DNA of 64,000 bases from an uncultured Pseudomonadota bacterium (lineage in GTDB: Bacteria; Pseudomonadota; Gammaproteobacteria; Steroidobacterales; Woeseiaceae). Of the stretch, positions 25,039-32,743 are shown one piece after another. Where the stretch lies: positions 186,001-250,000 of the forward strand of contig CAJXJW010000002.1 of the NCBI GenBank assembly GCA_913055625.1. Reading direction: 5' to 3'. Within the stretch, counting starts at the first letter, position 1. The number at the start of each line of letters is the position of its first letter. The notes below the pieces were generated by a model. The model ran no database searches and had not been told where the DNA came from. It saw only the letters and a list, made by a program, of their open reading frames with translations. A program made the translations under genes and the position numbers.

Positions 25039-26031
25039 ATGCAGTACAAAGCCGTCAAGCTCGTCAAGCGACCCGAGGTGCGTATCACGCCGGACGTCTT
25101 CGAGGTGGTTTCGCTCGAGACGCCGGCGCTCGAGGCCGGTCAGGTGCTGCTGAGGCAAACGCACATGTCGCTCGACCCGGCCATGAAAGGCTGGATGTCG
25201 GCGGATCGTGGCAGCTACATCCCGCCGGTCGAACTCGGCAGCATCATGCGCTCGAGCGGACTCGCGGAAGTGGTCGAGAGCCGCAACGACGCTTTTCCCG
25301 TCGGTACGCGCCTGATGGGCATGATCGGGTGGACCGAGTACGCGGTCAGCGACGGCAAGGGCCTGAGCAAGGTGCCGCCCGGGATACCGGCCGAGGCCGT
25401 GCTCTGCGTCCTCGCGTTGCCGGGCGTCACGGCGTGGAAGGGCTTCATGGACCTTGCCCGGCCGAAGCAGGGCGAGACGCTGGTCGTCTCCGGCGCCGCG
25501 GGCTCGGTCGGTTCGATCGTCGGCCAGCTCGGGAAGCACGTCGGCATGCGCGTCATTGGTTCGGCGGGCAGCCAGGACAAGCGCGACTGGCTGACGGGCG
25601 AACTCGGCTTCGATGCCGCCATCGACTACAAGAGCCCGGACCTGCTGCAGGAGCTGACCGCCGTCACGCCCGACGGTGTCGACGTCTACTTCGAGAACAC
25701 GGGCGGGCCGATCCAGTTCGCGACCTACCAGCGCATGAACGCGCACGGCCGCATCGTCGTCTGCGGCATGATTTCCGACTACAACGCCGAGAAGCTGTCG
25801 CCGGGCCCAAACTGGATCAACATCATCCGCAAGCGGCTTACGATCCGCGGCTACACGATGCCCGACTATTGGGACGAACTGCCGGACCTGTCGCGCAAGG
25901 TGGGCGAATACCTGCTCGCTGGCAAGCTCAAGTACCGCGCGCACACACTGCAGGGGCTCGAGAGCGCGATCGAAGGCATCAACCTGTTGTTCACCGGCGG
26001 CAACACGGGCAAGCTGCTGGTCGCGCTGTAG
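25039..26031 (+). CDS. NADP-dependent medium-chain oxidoreductase (MDR, PTGR/CurA-like)
   Basis: A 330-residue zinc-independent medium-chain dehydrogenase/reductase. The N-terminal domain contains the subgroup-typical SLDPAMKGWM segment (near 45) and the GLSKVPPGIP stretch before the cofactor domain. The nucleotide-binding motif AAGSVGSIVGQLGK is at about 154-167. Further on, YFENTGGPIQF and the MISDYNAEK segment match prostaglandin/leukotriene-reductase-like and CurA-type enoyl reductases that reduce alpha,beta-unsaturated carbonyls. It has a GGGGGA ribosome-binding site, starts about 100 bases from the repeat block, and ends convergently 4 bases from the DUF1080 gene. Natural substrate unknown. 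Confidence 0.87.
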   Translation: MQYKAVKLVKRPEVRITPDVFEVVSLETPALEAGQVLLRQTHMSLDPAMKGWMSADRGSYIPPVELGSIMRSSGLAEVVESRNDAFPVGTRLMGMIGWTEYAVSDGKGLSKVPPGIPAEAVLCVLALPGVTAWKGFMDLARPKQGETLVVSGAAGSVGSIVGQLGKHVGMRVIGSAGSQDKRDWLTGELGFDAAIDYKSPDLLQELTAVTPDGVDVYFENTGGPIQFATYQRMNAHGRIVVCGMISDYNAEKLSPGPNWINIIRKRLTIRGYTMPDYWDELPDLSRKVGEYLLAGKLKYRAHTLQGLESAIEGINLLFTGGNTGKLLVAL

Positions 26032-26034
26032 GCG

Positions 26035-26829
26035 CTAGTCAACGTTGGAATCGTTGCCCGGCAGCACCATGATCTCGACGCGCCGGAACTGGATCGGGTG
26101 GCCCTCGCTCTGCAGCGAGATGTAGCCCTTGCCGAGCGGCAGGCCGTCCACCTTCACGGCCGGGTCGAAATTCGCCACGACGCCGCCGCCGATGACGGCA
26201 TCGTCGTACTCGATGACCTTCACGCCGTTCACGTAGTGCTCGAAGTGTTCGCTGCCCTGCGCACCGACCTCGACGGTCACCCACTGGTCGCCGTAGAACG
26301 TCTCCGAGTCCGACCACAGGCAGTGCTCTTCCTCGAATTCGCCCATGTACGTCACGTGCGTTCCGGGCGTGCACAGGTTCGCCGTCGGCCGGCGCTCGCC
26401 CTCGACGAGGCCGCCAAGGAACTGCGCTTCGAGCGAAATCGGGAAGTCCTGCGCGGCGGGCATCGTGTACGGCGACGGCGAATGCAGCATCACGCCGCTG
26501 TTGCGCCAGGCCCAGCTCTCGGTGCCCGGCGCGTGGTCGCCGATGAAGCGGTACTCGACGCGCAGCCGGTAGTGGGAAAACGGTGTGTCGTAGAAGAGGT
26601 GCCCGAAACGATTTTCAAAGGTCTCGTAGCCGTCGTAGTTGACGGTCAGCAGCCCGTCCTCGACCCGAAACGTATTCGCGAAATTGTCGCCCGGCTCGTA
26701 GGTGCGGATTTTCGGCGTCCAGCCGTCAAGATTCTCGCCATTGAACAGCGGCACCCACTGGGGTTCGTCGGATGGCGGCGATGAGCACGCGCCCAGCAGG
26801 AGTGCGAGCGCGGCGATGCGCTTATGCAT
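26035..26829 (-). CDS. DUF1080 (3-keto-disaccharide hydrolase-like) lipoprotein
   Basis: A 264-residue lipoprotein with lipobox LLGAC within the first 16 residues, so it should be anchored in the periplasm. The mature protein is a concanavalin-like jelly roll typical of DUF1080: WVPLFNGENLDGWTPK at its start, a central NSGVMLH segment, and a conserved final strand of the type PIQFRRVEI. Members act on 3-keto sugars (hydrolysis or elimination of 3-keto-disaccharides). ATG 26829 overlaps the end of the upstream subunit-3 gene by 8 bases. It is the last gene of a three-gene operon with a GMC oxidoreductase, which supports a sugar 3-oxidation route. Confidence 0.85.
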   Translation of the reverse strand: MHKRIAALALLLGACSSPPSDEPQWVPLFNGENLDGWTPKIRTYEPGDNFANTFRVEDGLLTVNYDGYETFENRFGHLFYDTPFSHYRLRVEYRFIGDHAPGTESWAWRNSGVMLHSPSPYTMPAAQDFPISLEAQFLGGLVEGERRPTANLCTPGTHVTYMGEFEEEHCLWSDSETFYGDQWVTVEVGAQGSEHFEHYVNGVKVIEYDDAVIGGGVVANFDPAVKVDGLPLGKGYISLQSEGHPIQFRRVEIMVLPGNDSNVD

Positions 26830-27451
26830 GATCGGCCCAGGCTGTCTCACCCTCCGCGTACGGTGCGCACGGGTCGTAGCGTCCCGGCGTTTCCGCGTAG
26901 CGCATGGCCTGCGTGTAGCCGATCTCCGACGTGAAGTAGCCGGTCAGCGTCAGTTCCTTCAGGAGGCGGAAATAGTGCGCCGGATCGCCGTCCTTGCGGT
27001 TCCAGGTGTAGTGCTGTGCCTCGTCGTCGATGCGCGTCAGCAATGCGAGCCGCTCGGCCGGCGTTGCGGCCATGAACGCCTTGCCGGTCTCGTTCATGCA
27101 CTCTTCGTTCAGTGTGACCAGCCCCTTGCGTACGATCTCCTGGTCCGCCGGGTAGTAGCAGTCCAGCACCATCAGGGCAATGAACGGGCCGACACCGGCG
27201 GCCTTCGCGCCCGGCGTGTCCGTCTCGGGGAGGATCGTGTCCGCAATCTCGTCGAGGTACGCAACATCCGTCGCGGTGAACAGGGTGTTCGAGTACGTGG
27301 CTTCAGCCGACGGCGCCGGCCGGTCCGCTTCCTTCGAGCAGGCGGCCAGCAGGGCCGTTTGCCCGACGAGTGCCGTGCCGCCGAGCATCGCGGAAACGCG
27401 GAGAATGGCTTCGCGCCGCGAGATCCGGGGCAATTGCTTGTCGTCGCTCAT
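26822..27451 (-). CDS. Gluconate 2-dehydrogenase subunit 3-family protein
   Basis: A 209-residue small subunit that accompanies membrane or periplasmic GMC-type sugar dehydrogenases. The N-terminus has an S-R-R-E twin-arginine-like motif followed by a hydrophobic stretch and LLAAC, so it is exported and probably lipid-anchored. The body matches subunit 3, including DEIADTILPETDTPGAKAAGV near residues 66-86. Such subunits carry their flavoprotein partner across the membrane by TAT and help its maturation. ATG 27451 was chosen because the in-frame extension to 27826 lies over the dehydrogenase gene. It begins 9 bases after the flavoprotein stop. Confidence 0.87.
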   Translation of the reverse strand: MSDDKQLPRISRREAILRVSAMLGGTALVGQTALLAACSKEADRPAPSAEATYSNTLFTATDVAYLDEIADTILPETDTPGAKAAGVGPFIALMVLDCYYPADQEIVRKGLVTLNEECMNETGKAFMAATPAERLALLTRIDDEAQHYTWNRKDGDPAHYFRLLKELTLTGYFTSEIGYTQAMRYAETPGRYDPCAPYAEGETAWADHA

Positions 27452-27459
27452 CGTACTCC

Positions 27460-29151
27460 TCACAGGTTCCGGCGCTTGAGTTCCTGCACCGCGTAGTCCG
27501 CGGCGCGGGCCGTCAATGCCATGTAGGTCAGCGAAGGGTTCTGGCAGCCGGCTGACGTCATGCAGGAACCGTCGGTCACGAACACGTTCGGCGCGTCCCA
27601 GACCTGGTTCCAGCCGTTCAGCACCGACGACTTCGGATCGCGGCCCATGCGCGCCGTGCCCATCTCGTGTATGCCCATGCCGGGTGAGTAACCGGCGTCG
27701 TACGTGTGTACGTCGCTCGCGCCGATCGCGTCCAGCATTTCGGCCATGTCGTTTGCCATGTCGACGCGCATCAATGCTTCGTTCTCGCCGGTGGCACAAT
27801 CGATCTTGAGCACCGGCAGGCCCCACTTGTCGGTTTTCGCCTCGTCGATGCCGACCTTGTTCTCGTGGTTCGGCAGCATCTCGCCGAACGCCGACGTGCC
27901 GATGCGCCAGCTGCCGGGCTGCGCCATGCGATCCTTGAAGTCACCGCCGACGCCGAGTTCGTGCACTGCGCGATCCCAGCCCGACCGCGAAGCGCCGCCC
28001 TGGTAGCCGAAGCCGCGCAGGTAATCGCGCTTGTCACCGAACAGGTTCCGATAGCGCGGGATATAGAAGCCGCCGGGGCGTCGGCCGAACGTGTACTTGT
28101 CGTCGAGGCCCCAGTCGTCCAGCGAACCGGAAGCGCCGACGCGGAAGTGATGGTCCATCAGGTTGTGGCCGAGCGCGCCGGAACTCGAGCCGAGTCCGCC
28201 GGGCCACACGTCGGTCGCGGAGCGCATCAGCAGCCAGGTCGAATTCAGCGTCGACGCGCACAGGAACACGATCTTTGCTTTGTACTCGGTGCTCTTGTCC
28301 GTGACGGCATCCAGAACGCGCACCCCGGAGGCGCGCTTTGCATCCTTGTCGTAGACGACTTCGGTAACGATCGACCAGGGCTTCAGCGTCAGGTTGCCGG
28401 TCGCGACGGCCGCGGGCAGCGTCGACGACTGCGTACTGAAATAGGCGCCGTAGGGGCAGCCGAGCCAGCAGGCATTGCGGTACTGGCACGGCGAGCGGCC
28501 GGGTAGCGCCTGCGTCAGGTTCGCGGTGCGGGCGGGGATGATGCGCCGCCGATTGTCGAAGTGGCCCTTCAGGGCGTTCGCAGCCTTGTCCTCGGCGCAG
28601 TTGAGCGGCATGGCCGGCTGGAACTGGCCGTCCGGGAGCTGTTCCAGGTTTTCGATGGAGCCCTGGATGCCGGCATGCCTCTCGACATGGTCGTACCAGG
28701 GCGCGATGTCCGCGTAGCGGATCGGCCAGTCGACGGCGAGGCCATCCTTCGCGTTCGCCTCGAAGTCGAAATCGCTGAGCCGGTAGCTTTGGCGGCCCCA
28801 CATCAGCGAGCGTCCGCCGACGTGGTACCCGCGGTACCAGTCGAAGCGCCGGATCTCGGTATAGGGGTTATCTTCGTCGGAGGCCCACCAGTCGAGATTC
28901 ATCTCGTTCAGGGCATAATCGCGCTTGAGCACCGGGAAGGCCTCTTCCATCGCGACTGTGCGGCGGCCGCGGTGCGGGTATTCCCACGGCGCCTTTCGGG
29001 CATTGACGTAGTCCTTGACGTGCTCGATGTTCTTGCCGCGTTCCAGCAGCAGGACCTTGAGCCCCTTCTCCGTCAGTTCCTTGGCCGCCCAACCCCCGGA
29101 GATCCCGGAGCCGACGACGATGGCATCGTATGCTTCAGCGGACAATGACAT
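27460..29151 (-). CDS. GMC-family FAD-dependent oxidoreductase (sugar dehydrogenase-like)
   Basis: A 563-residue flavoenzyme without its own signal peptide, expected to be carried by subunit 3. The FAD dinucleotide motif VVGSGISGGWAAKEL is at residues 12-26. Typical GMC segments follow: GGRSLMWGRQSYRLSD (FAD loop, near 110), CQYRNACWLGCPYGAY cysteine cluster (near 221-236) and the C-terminal substrate loop with HEMGTARMGRDP and NPSLTYMAL. The cysteine-rich segment is seen in glucoside 3-dehydrogenases and 2-ketogluconate-type dehydrogenases. With the DUF1080 gene downstream, oxidation of a sugar C3 hydroxyl is the most economical guess. Confidence 0.88.
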   Translation of the reverse strand: MSLSAEAYDAIVVGSGISGGWAAKELTEKGLKVLLLERGKNIEHVKDYVNARKAPWEYPHRGRRTVAMEEAFPVLKRDYALNEMNLDWWASDEDNPYTEIRRFDWYRGYHVGGRSLMWGRQSYRLSDFDFEANAKDGLAVDWPIRYADIAPWYDHVERHAGIQGSIENLEQLPDGQFQPAMPLNCAEDKAANALKGHFDNRRRIIPARTANLTQALPGRSPCQYRNACWLGCPYGAYFSTQSSTLPAAVATGNLTLKPWSIVTEVVYDKDAKRASGVRVLDAVTDKSTEYKAKIVFLCASTLNSTWLLMRSATDVWPGGLGSSSGALGHNLMDHHFRVGASGSLDDWGLDDKYTFGRRPGGFYIPRYRNLFGDKRDYLRGFGYQGGASRSGWDRAVHELGVGGDFKDRMAQPGSWRIGTSAFGEMLPNHENKVGIDEAKTDKWGLPVLKIDCATGENEALMRVDMANDMAEMLDAIGASDVHTYDAGYSPGMGIHEMGTARMGRDPKSSVLNGWNQVWDAPNVFVTDGSCMTSAGCQNPSLTYMALTARAADYAVQELKRRNL

Positions 29152-29204
29152 CCCCCCATGGCGTCAGTGTTCAGGCGAATGATCATACAAGTTCGATCCG
29201 CCGA

Positions 29205-30776
29205 TTAGTAGGAATCCACCGGTTGGAGTTCCCGGCAACGCCTGCGTTCGGAAGAGACCGCGAAGTTCTCGAGGCAGCGTCTCAGCGATTCGTCCAGTTG
29301 CGTTCCCCGCACTCTCCACCGCCAGTTCCCGTTCGACGTGCCCGGCGTGTTGACCCGCGCTTCGGACCCCAGTCCGAGAAAGTCCTGCAGGGGGGCGATA
29401 GCGAGTCGTGCCGCGGAACTGAACGCGGTGCGAATCATGTCGTGGTGAATCGTTTCCGGCGTGCCGCCGGTCAGCGCGAGTGCCGCCCGGCGCGCGGCGC
29501 GGACTTCGTCCGCACTGCGAATGTCGTTCGGGCTGCCGCGGAACCAGCCGAGCGTTGTGTCGTTGTCGTGGGTGCCGGTGTAGCACACCGTGTTTTCGGC
29601 AACGTCGGAAAGTTGAAAGCCGGGTATGTCGACGTCGAACTGCAGCACGTGCATGCCCGGAATGCCGTGCCGTTCCCTGAGTGCCACCACGGCAGGCGTG
29701 ATCACGCCGAGATCCTCCGCCACGATGGGAAGCCCGCCGAGGGCCGATCGCAGGGCATCGAACAGGGGGTCCCCTGGCCCCGGTTGCCAGGACCCGTTCC
29801 GGGCCGTGTCGGACCCGGCCGGCACTGCCCAGTACGCCTCGAAGCCGCGGAAATGATCGACGCGGACAATGTCGACCAGCTCGGCTGCAGCGCGGAGTCG
29901 CTCGATCCACCACGCGTAGCCGTCGCGCGCATGCTTCGCCCAGTCGTAGAGCGGGTTGCCCCAGAGCTGGCCGTCGACGCAGAAGTAATCGGGCGGAACG
30001 CCGGCGACGAAGTCCGGGTGCCCGTCGACGTCCAGCCGCAGGATGTCGCGGTTCGCCCAGGCATCGGCACTGTCGAAGGCAATGCAGATCGGCATGTCGC
30101 CGAACAGGGTGACACCCCGGCGGCGTGCATGCTCGCGCAACGCGCGCCACTGGCGGTCGAAGAGGAATTGCATGACCTTGATCGTGTCGATGGCGTCGCG
30201 CTGGTCGCGCTCGACGGCGGCGAGGCTATGCGCCTCGCGGTGTACGTACTCAGGCGCCCATTCGGTCCACGCCCGTTCGTCGTGTTGCGACTTCAATATG
30301 CGGAACAGCGCGTAGTCGTGCAGCCACAGCCTGTCATGACTTGCGACATACTCGTCGAAGTCATCGCGCAGCGAGGCGCCGGCCCGCGATGCAAAACGAG
30401 CAGCGGCGAGGCGCAGCAGGCGCATCTTGCGCGGTATGAGACTGCCGTAGTCGACGGTGTCGGCCGGCAAGGCGCGCAGCGGCTCGATCTCATCCGCGGC
30501 GAGCAACGCGTCGCTGACGAGACCGCTGAGGTCGATGAGCAGTTCGTTGCCCGCGAACGTGGAGAGAGACTGGTACGGCGAGTCCCCGTACGCCGTCGGT
30601 CCGAGCGGCAGGAATTGCCAGACACTGAAACCGGCGTCGGCCAGCAGGTCGACGAACGCGTGTGCCGTCGCACCGATCTCCCCGATGCCATAAGCGCCGG
30701 GCAGCGACGTGACGTGAAGACACACGCCGGCCTGGCGGGAAGACGATAGGAAGGGGTCGACTCTGGACACGGTCAT
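29205..30776 (-). CDS. malQ: 4-alpha-glucanotransferase (amylomaltase, GH77)
   Basis: A 523-residue cytosolic GH77 enzyme that transfers glucan chains between maltodextrins. The N-terminus reads SSSRQAGVCLHVTSLPG, the normal beginning of the family. The three catalytic acids are visible: nucleophile Asp in VRVDHFRGF, acid/base Glu in IVAEDLG, and the third Asp in GTHDNDT. Start ATG 30776 is preferred; an in-frame ATG at 30812 would add 12 residues. Neither has a clear ribosome-binding site. The gene is divergent from the halogenase/receptor block, and a LacI-type palindrome lies between them, tying it to the alpha-glucan locus. Confidence 0.92.
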   Translation of the reverse strand: MTVSRVDPFLSSSRQAGVCLHVTSLPGAYGIGEIGATAHAFVDLLADAGFSVWQFLPLGPTAYGDSPYQSLSTFAGNELLIDLSGLVSDALLAADEIEPLRALPADTVDYGSLIPRKMRLLRLAAARFASRAGASLRDDFDEYVASHDRLWLHDYALFRILKSQHDERAWTEWAPEYVHREAHSLAAVERDQRDAIDTIKVMQFLFDRQWRALREHARRRGVTLFGDMPICIAFDSADAWANRDILRLDVDGHPDFVAGVPPDYFCVDGQLWGNPLYDWAKHARDGYAWWIERLRAAAELVDIVRVDHFRGFEAYWAVPAGSDTARNGSWQPGPGDPLFDALRSALGGLPIVAEDLGVITPAVVALRERHGIPGMHVLQFDVDIPGFQLSDVAENTVCYTGTHDNDTTLGWFRGSPNDIRSADEVRAARRAALALTGGTPETIHHDMIRTAFSSAARLAIAPLQDFLGLGSEARVNTPGTSNGNWRWRVRGTQLDESLRRCLENFAVSSERRRCRELQPVDSY

Positions 30777-30865
30777 AGCGTTCGGGCGGGTATTCCCATA
30801 CCAGAGCGTCATGCCCGGGCATCTGAGGGAAAGCTAATTCAAGAACGAATCCTGCCGCAACAGGT

Positions 30866-30879
30866 TGCATACGTATTCA
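30866..30879. promoter_or_regulatory. Putative LacI-type operator between malQ and halogenase
   Basis: TGCATACGTATTCA differs at one position from the perfect palindrome TGAATACGTATTCA found at 41661-41674. It keeps the central ACGT expected for LacI-family operators. It is 90 bases from the malQ start and 86 from the halogenase start, so it could control both directions. The neighbouring LacI gene at 44919-45965 is the obvious candidate regulator. Confidence 0.6.
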
Positions 30880-30964
30880 TTCGCACGGTTACGCGTCGCG
30901 ACTTTCGCGGGGACTTTCATGCTGTGCTATACCTCATCGCCCGAAATACGCAGTGGCCGCCTGT

Positions 30965-32476
30965 ATGAATCCCGAAGACAGGAAGCGCGTAGTCATTCTC
31001 GGCGGCGGCACGGCCGGCTGGATTACCGCGAATGCATTCGCCAGCCGCTGGCCGGGCACGGTTGACGTCACACTGATCGAGTCACCGGGTATCGGCACCG
31101 TCGGTGTCGGCGAGGGTTCGACGCCGCGCCTGAAGGTGTTCATGGATGCGATCGGCGTGCAGGAGTCGGCGTGGATGCTGCCGTGCAAGGCGACCTACAA
31201 GAACGGCATCCAGTTCGTCAACTGGTCCACGAAGCCGGGCTTCGAGCGGTACTTCCACCCCTTCGCGTCGCAAGTGGACCGGTTCACGACGACAGCGTTC
31301 TACTTCAACACGCTGGCGCGGCGCCGCGGCGTCGACGTTCACGCGCACCCGGACCGGTTTTCACTGGCGGCACGCCTGTCCGAGAACCGGCAGGGGCCGA
31401 TTCCGGACGAGTGCTTTCCGTTCGTCAGCGACTACGGCTATCACTTCGACGCACGGCGACTCGGTGACTTCCTGAGAGACATCGCGACTTGCCGCGGCGT
31501 CGAGCACCGCCAGGCCCGGGTGACCGGGGTCAATTTTGCGGAAAGCGGCGCTATCGCAAGCGTGTCGGTCGACGGCGGTGGTGTTGTCGACGCCGACTTC
31601 TTCGTCGATTGCTCCGGGTTTCGCGGCATCTTGATCCAGGGATCTCTGAACGTGGCTTTCCGGCCGTTCTCCGAGAACCTGTTCAACGATTCCGCGGTCG
31701 TGTTGCCGACGCCGCAGGCGGACAGCATCGGGTCACAAACGGTCTCGACGGCACTGAAATACGGCTGGGCCTGGGAGATTCCGCTGACCCACCGCATCGG
31801 TAACGGCTACGTCTACAGCTCGTCATTCTGTTCGCCGGACGATGCGGAAACCGAGTTGCGCGAACACCTGGGCCTGCTCGATAGCAGCGTCGATGCGCGA
31901 CATCTCAGGATGAAGGTCGGGCGTGTCGAGCGTCACTGGGAGAGGAACTGTCTCGCAGTGGGCCTGTCGCAGGGCTTCATCGAGCCGCTGGAGGCGACCG
32001 CGCTGACCATCGTCTGCAACACGGTCTACCGGTTCATGGATGCTGTCGACATGGACGGCGGGTTCCACGGCCACTCGCGAGATGCGTTCAATGCGAGGGT
32101 CAACGCCGAGTTCGAGCTCATCCGGGACTACATCGTCGCGCACTACCTGTTGAACTCGCGGAACGACACCGACTACTGGCTACAGAATGCCGGGAACACG
32201 AACCTGTCGGACACGCTCAGGGAGATCCTCGGTACCTGGGCTTCCGGGCAGAATCTCAGCGGTGTACTCGAAAGCGGGAAGCTGCGCTCGTCATACACGC
32301 CGAGGTCCTGGCACTGCATCCTGGCCGGTTATGGCTGCTACCCGGCGCTCAAACCGGACCCCCGCAACGACGAGCTTCGAAACAAGATCGACATGTCGGA
32401 AGTCGACGAGTTCATCCGCCGTTGCGCACTGAACTTCCGCTCGCAGGACGCGTTGCTGCAGGCCTTGAACTCCTGA
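30965..32476 (+). CDS. Flavin-dependent tryptophan-halogenase family protein, copy 1
   Basis: A 503-residue FADH2-dependent halogenase-like enzyme, predicted cytosolic. The FAD motif GGGTAGW is at residues 13-19. The catalytic lysine is Lys79, in the CKATYKNGIQFVNW context and at the same number as Lys79 of PrnA. The diagnostic W-x-W-x-I-P motif appears as WAWEIP, and FIEPLEAT carries the conserved glutamate. All key residues are thus present. ATG 30965 places Lys79 exactly; a GTG 12 bases upstream is possible. Its neighbours (malQ, TonB receptor, a second halogenase) suggest a role in a nutrient-uptake locus rather than classical antibiotic biosynthesis. The natural substrate is unknown. Confidence 0.9.
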   Translation: MNPEDRKRVVILGGGTAGWITANAFASRWPGTVDVTLIESPGIGTVGVGEGSTPRLKVFMDAIGVQESAWMLPCKATYKNGIQFVNWSTKPGFERYFHPFASQVDRFTTTAFYFNTLARRRGVDVHAHPDRFSLAARLSENRQGPIPDECFPFVSDYGYHFDARRLGDFLRDIATCRGVEHRQARVTGVNFAESGAIASVSVDGGGVVDADFFVDCSGFRGILIQGSLNVAFRPFSENLFNDSAVVLPTPQADSIGSQTVSTALKYGWAWEIPLTHRIGNGYVYSSSFCSPDDAETELREHLGLLDSSVDARHLRMKVGRVERHWERNCLAVGLSQGFIEPLEATALTIVCNTVYRFMDAVDMDGGFHGHSRDAFNARVNAEFELIRDYIVAHYLLNSRNDTDYWLQNAGNTNLSDTLREILGTWASGQNLSGVLESGKLRSSYTPRSWHCILAGYGCYPALKPDPRNDELRNKIDMSEVDEFIRRCALNFRSQDALLQALNS

Positions 32477-32521
32477 GCCTGTCGTTCGGCGACGCGCGGT
32501 CCTGCATGTAGCGAATATGCT

Positions 32522-32540
32522 ACGCGGTACCGCGTTTTCT
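32522..32540 (+). terminator. Weak intrinsic terminator-like hairpin after halogenase 1
   Basis: ACGCG-GTAC-CGCGT forms a 5-bp GC stem followed by TTTTCTT, 45 bases after the halogenase stop. A second short inverted repeat (GTAGC/GCTAC) lies just upstream. Short but correctly built; it would separate the halogenase from the TonB receptor transcript. Confidence 0.4.
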
Positions 32541-32637
32541 TCCTGCGGTCACCGGCACTGGCGAGTCGGCGCATCGACGATGGCCTCTTCTTACAGTGAT
32601 ACCGGCATGTCCTGCGGTGTCGTCGAACTCGTATGAA

Positions 32638-32685
32638 TGAATACGATTGCAAGACATTGCCGCCCTCCGTAGTGGCTCATAACAT
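32638..32685 (+). promoter_or_regulatory. Candidate receptor promoter with degenerate LacI operator
   Basis: TTGCCG (32657-32662) and TAACAT (32680-32685) are 17 bases apart and lie 58 bases before the receptor ATG. Immediately upstream, TGAATACGATTGCA (32638-32651) shares 11 of 14 positions with the perfect palindrome near 41.66 kb; its left half is identical. This would place receptor expression under the same regulator, with weaker binding. Around 270 bases separate the halogenase stop and receptor start, and nothing else in this gap looks coding. Confidence 0.4.
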
Positions 32686-32743
32686 ACAAAACCTCGCGAT
32701 TGACATTGCTCGCGAACAGTTTGTCCTTGGGGGGACGCAAATC

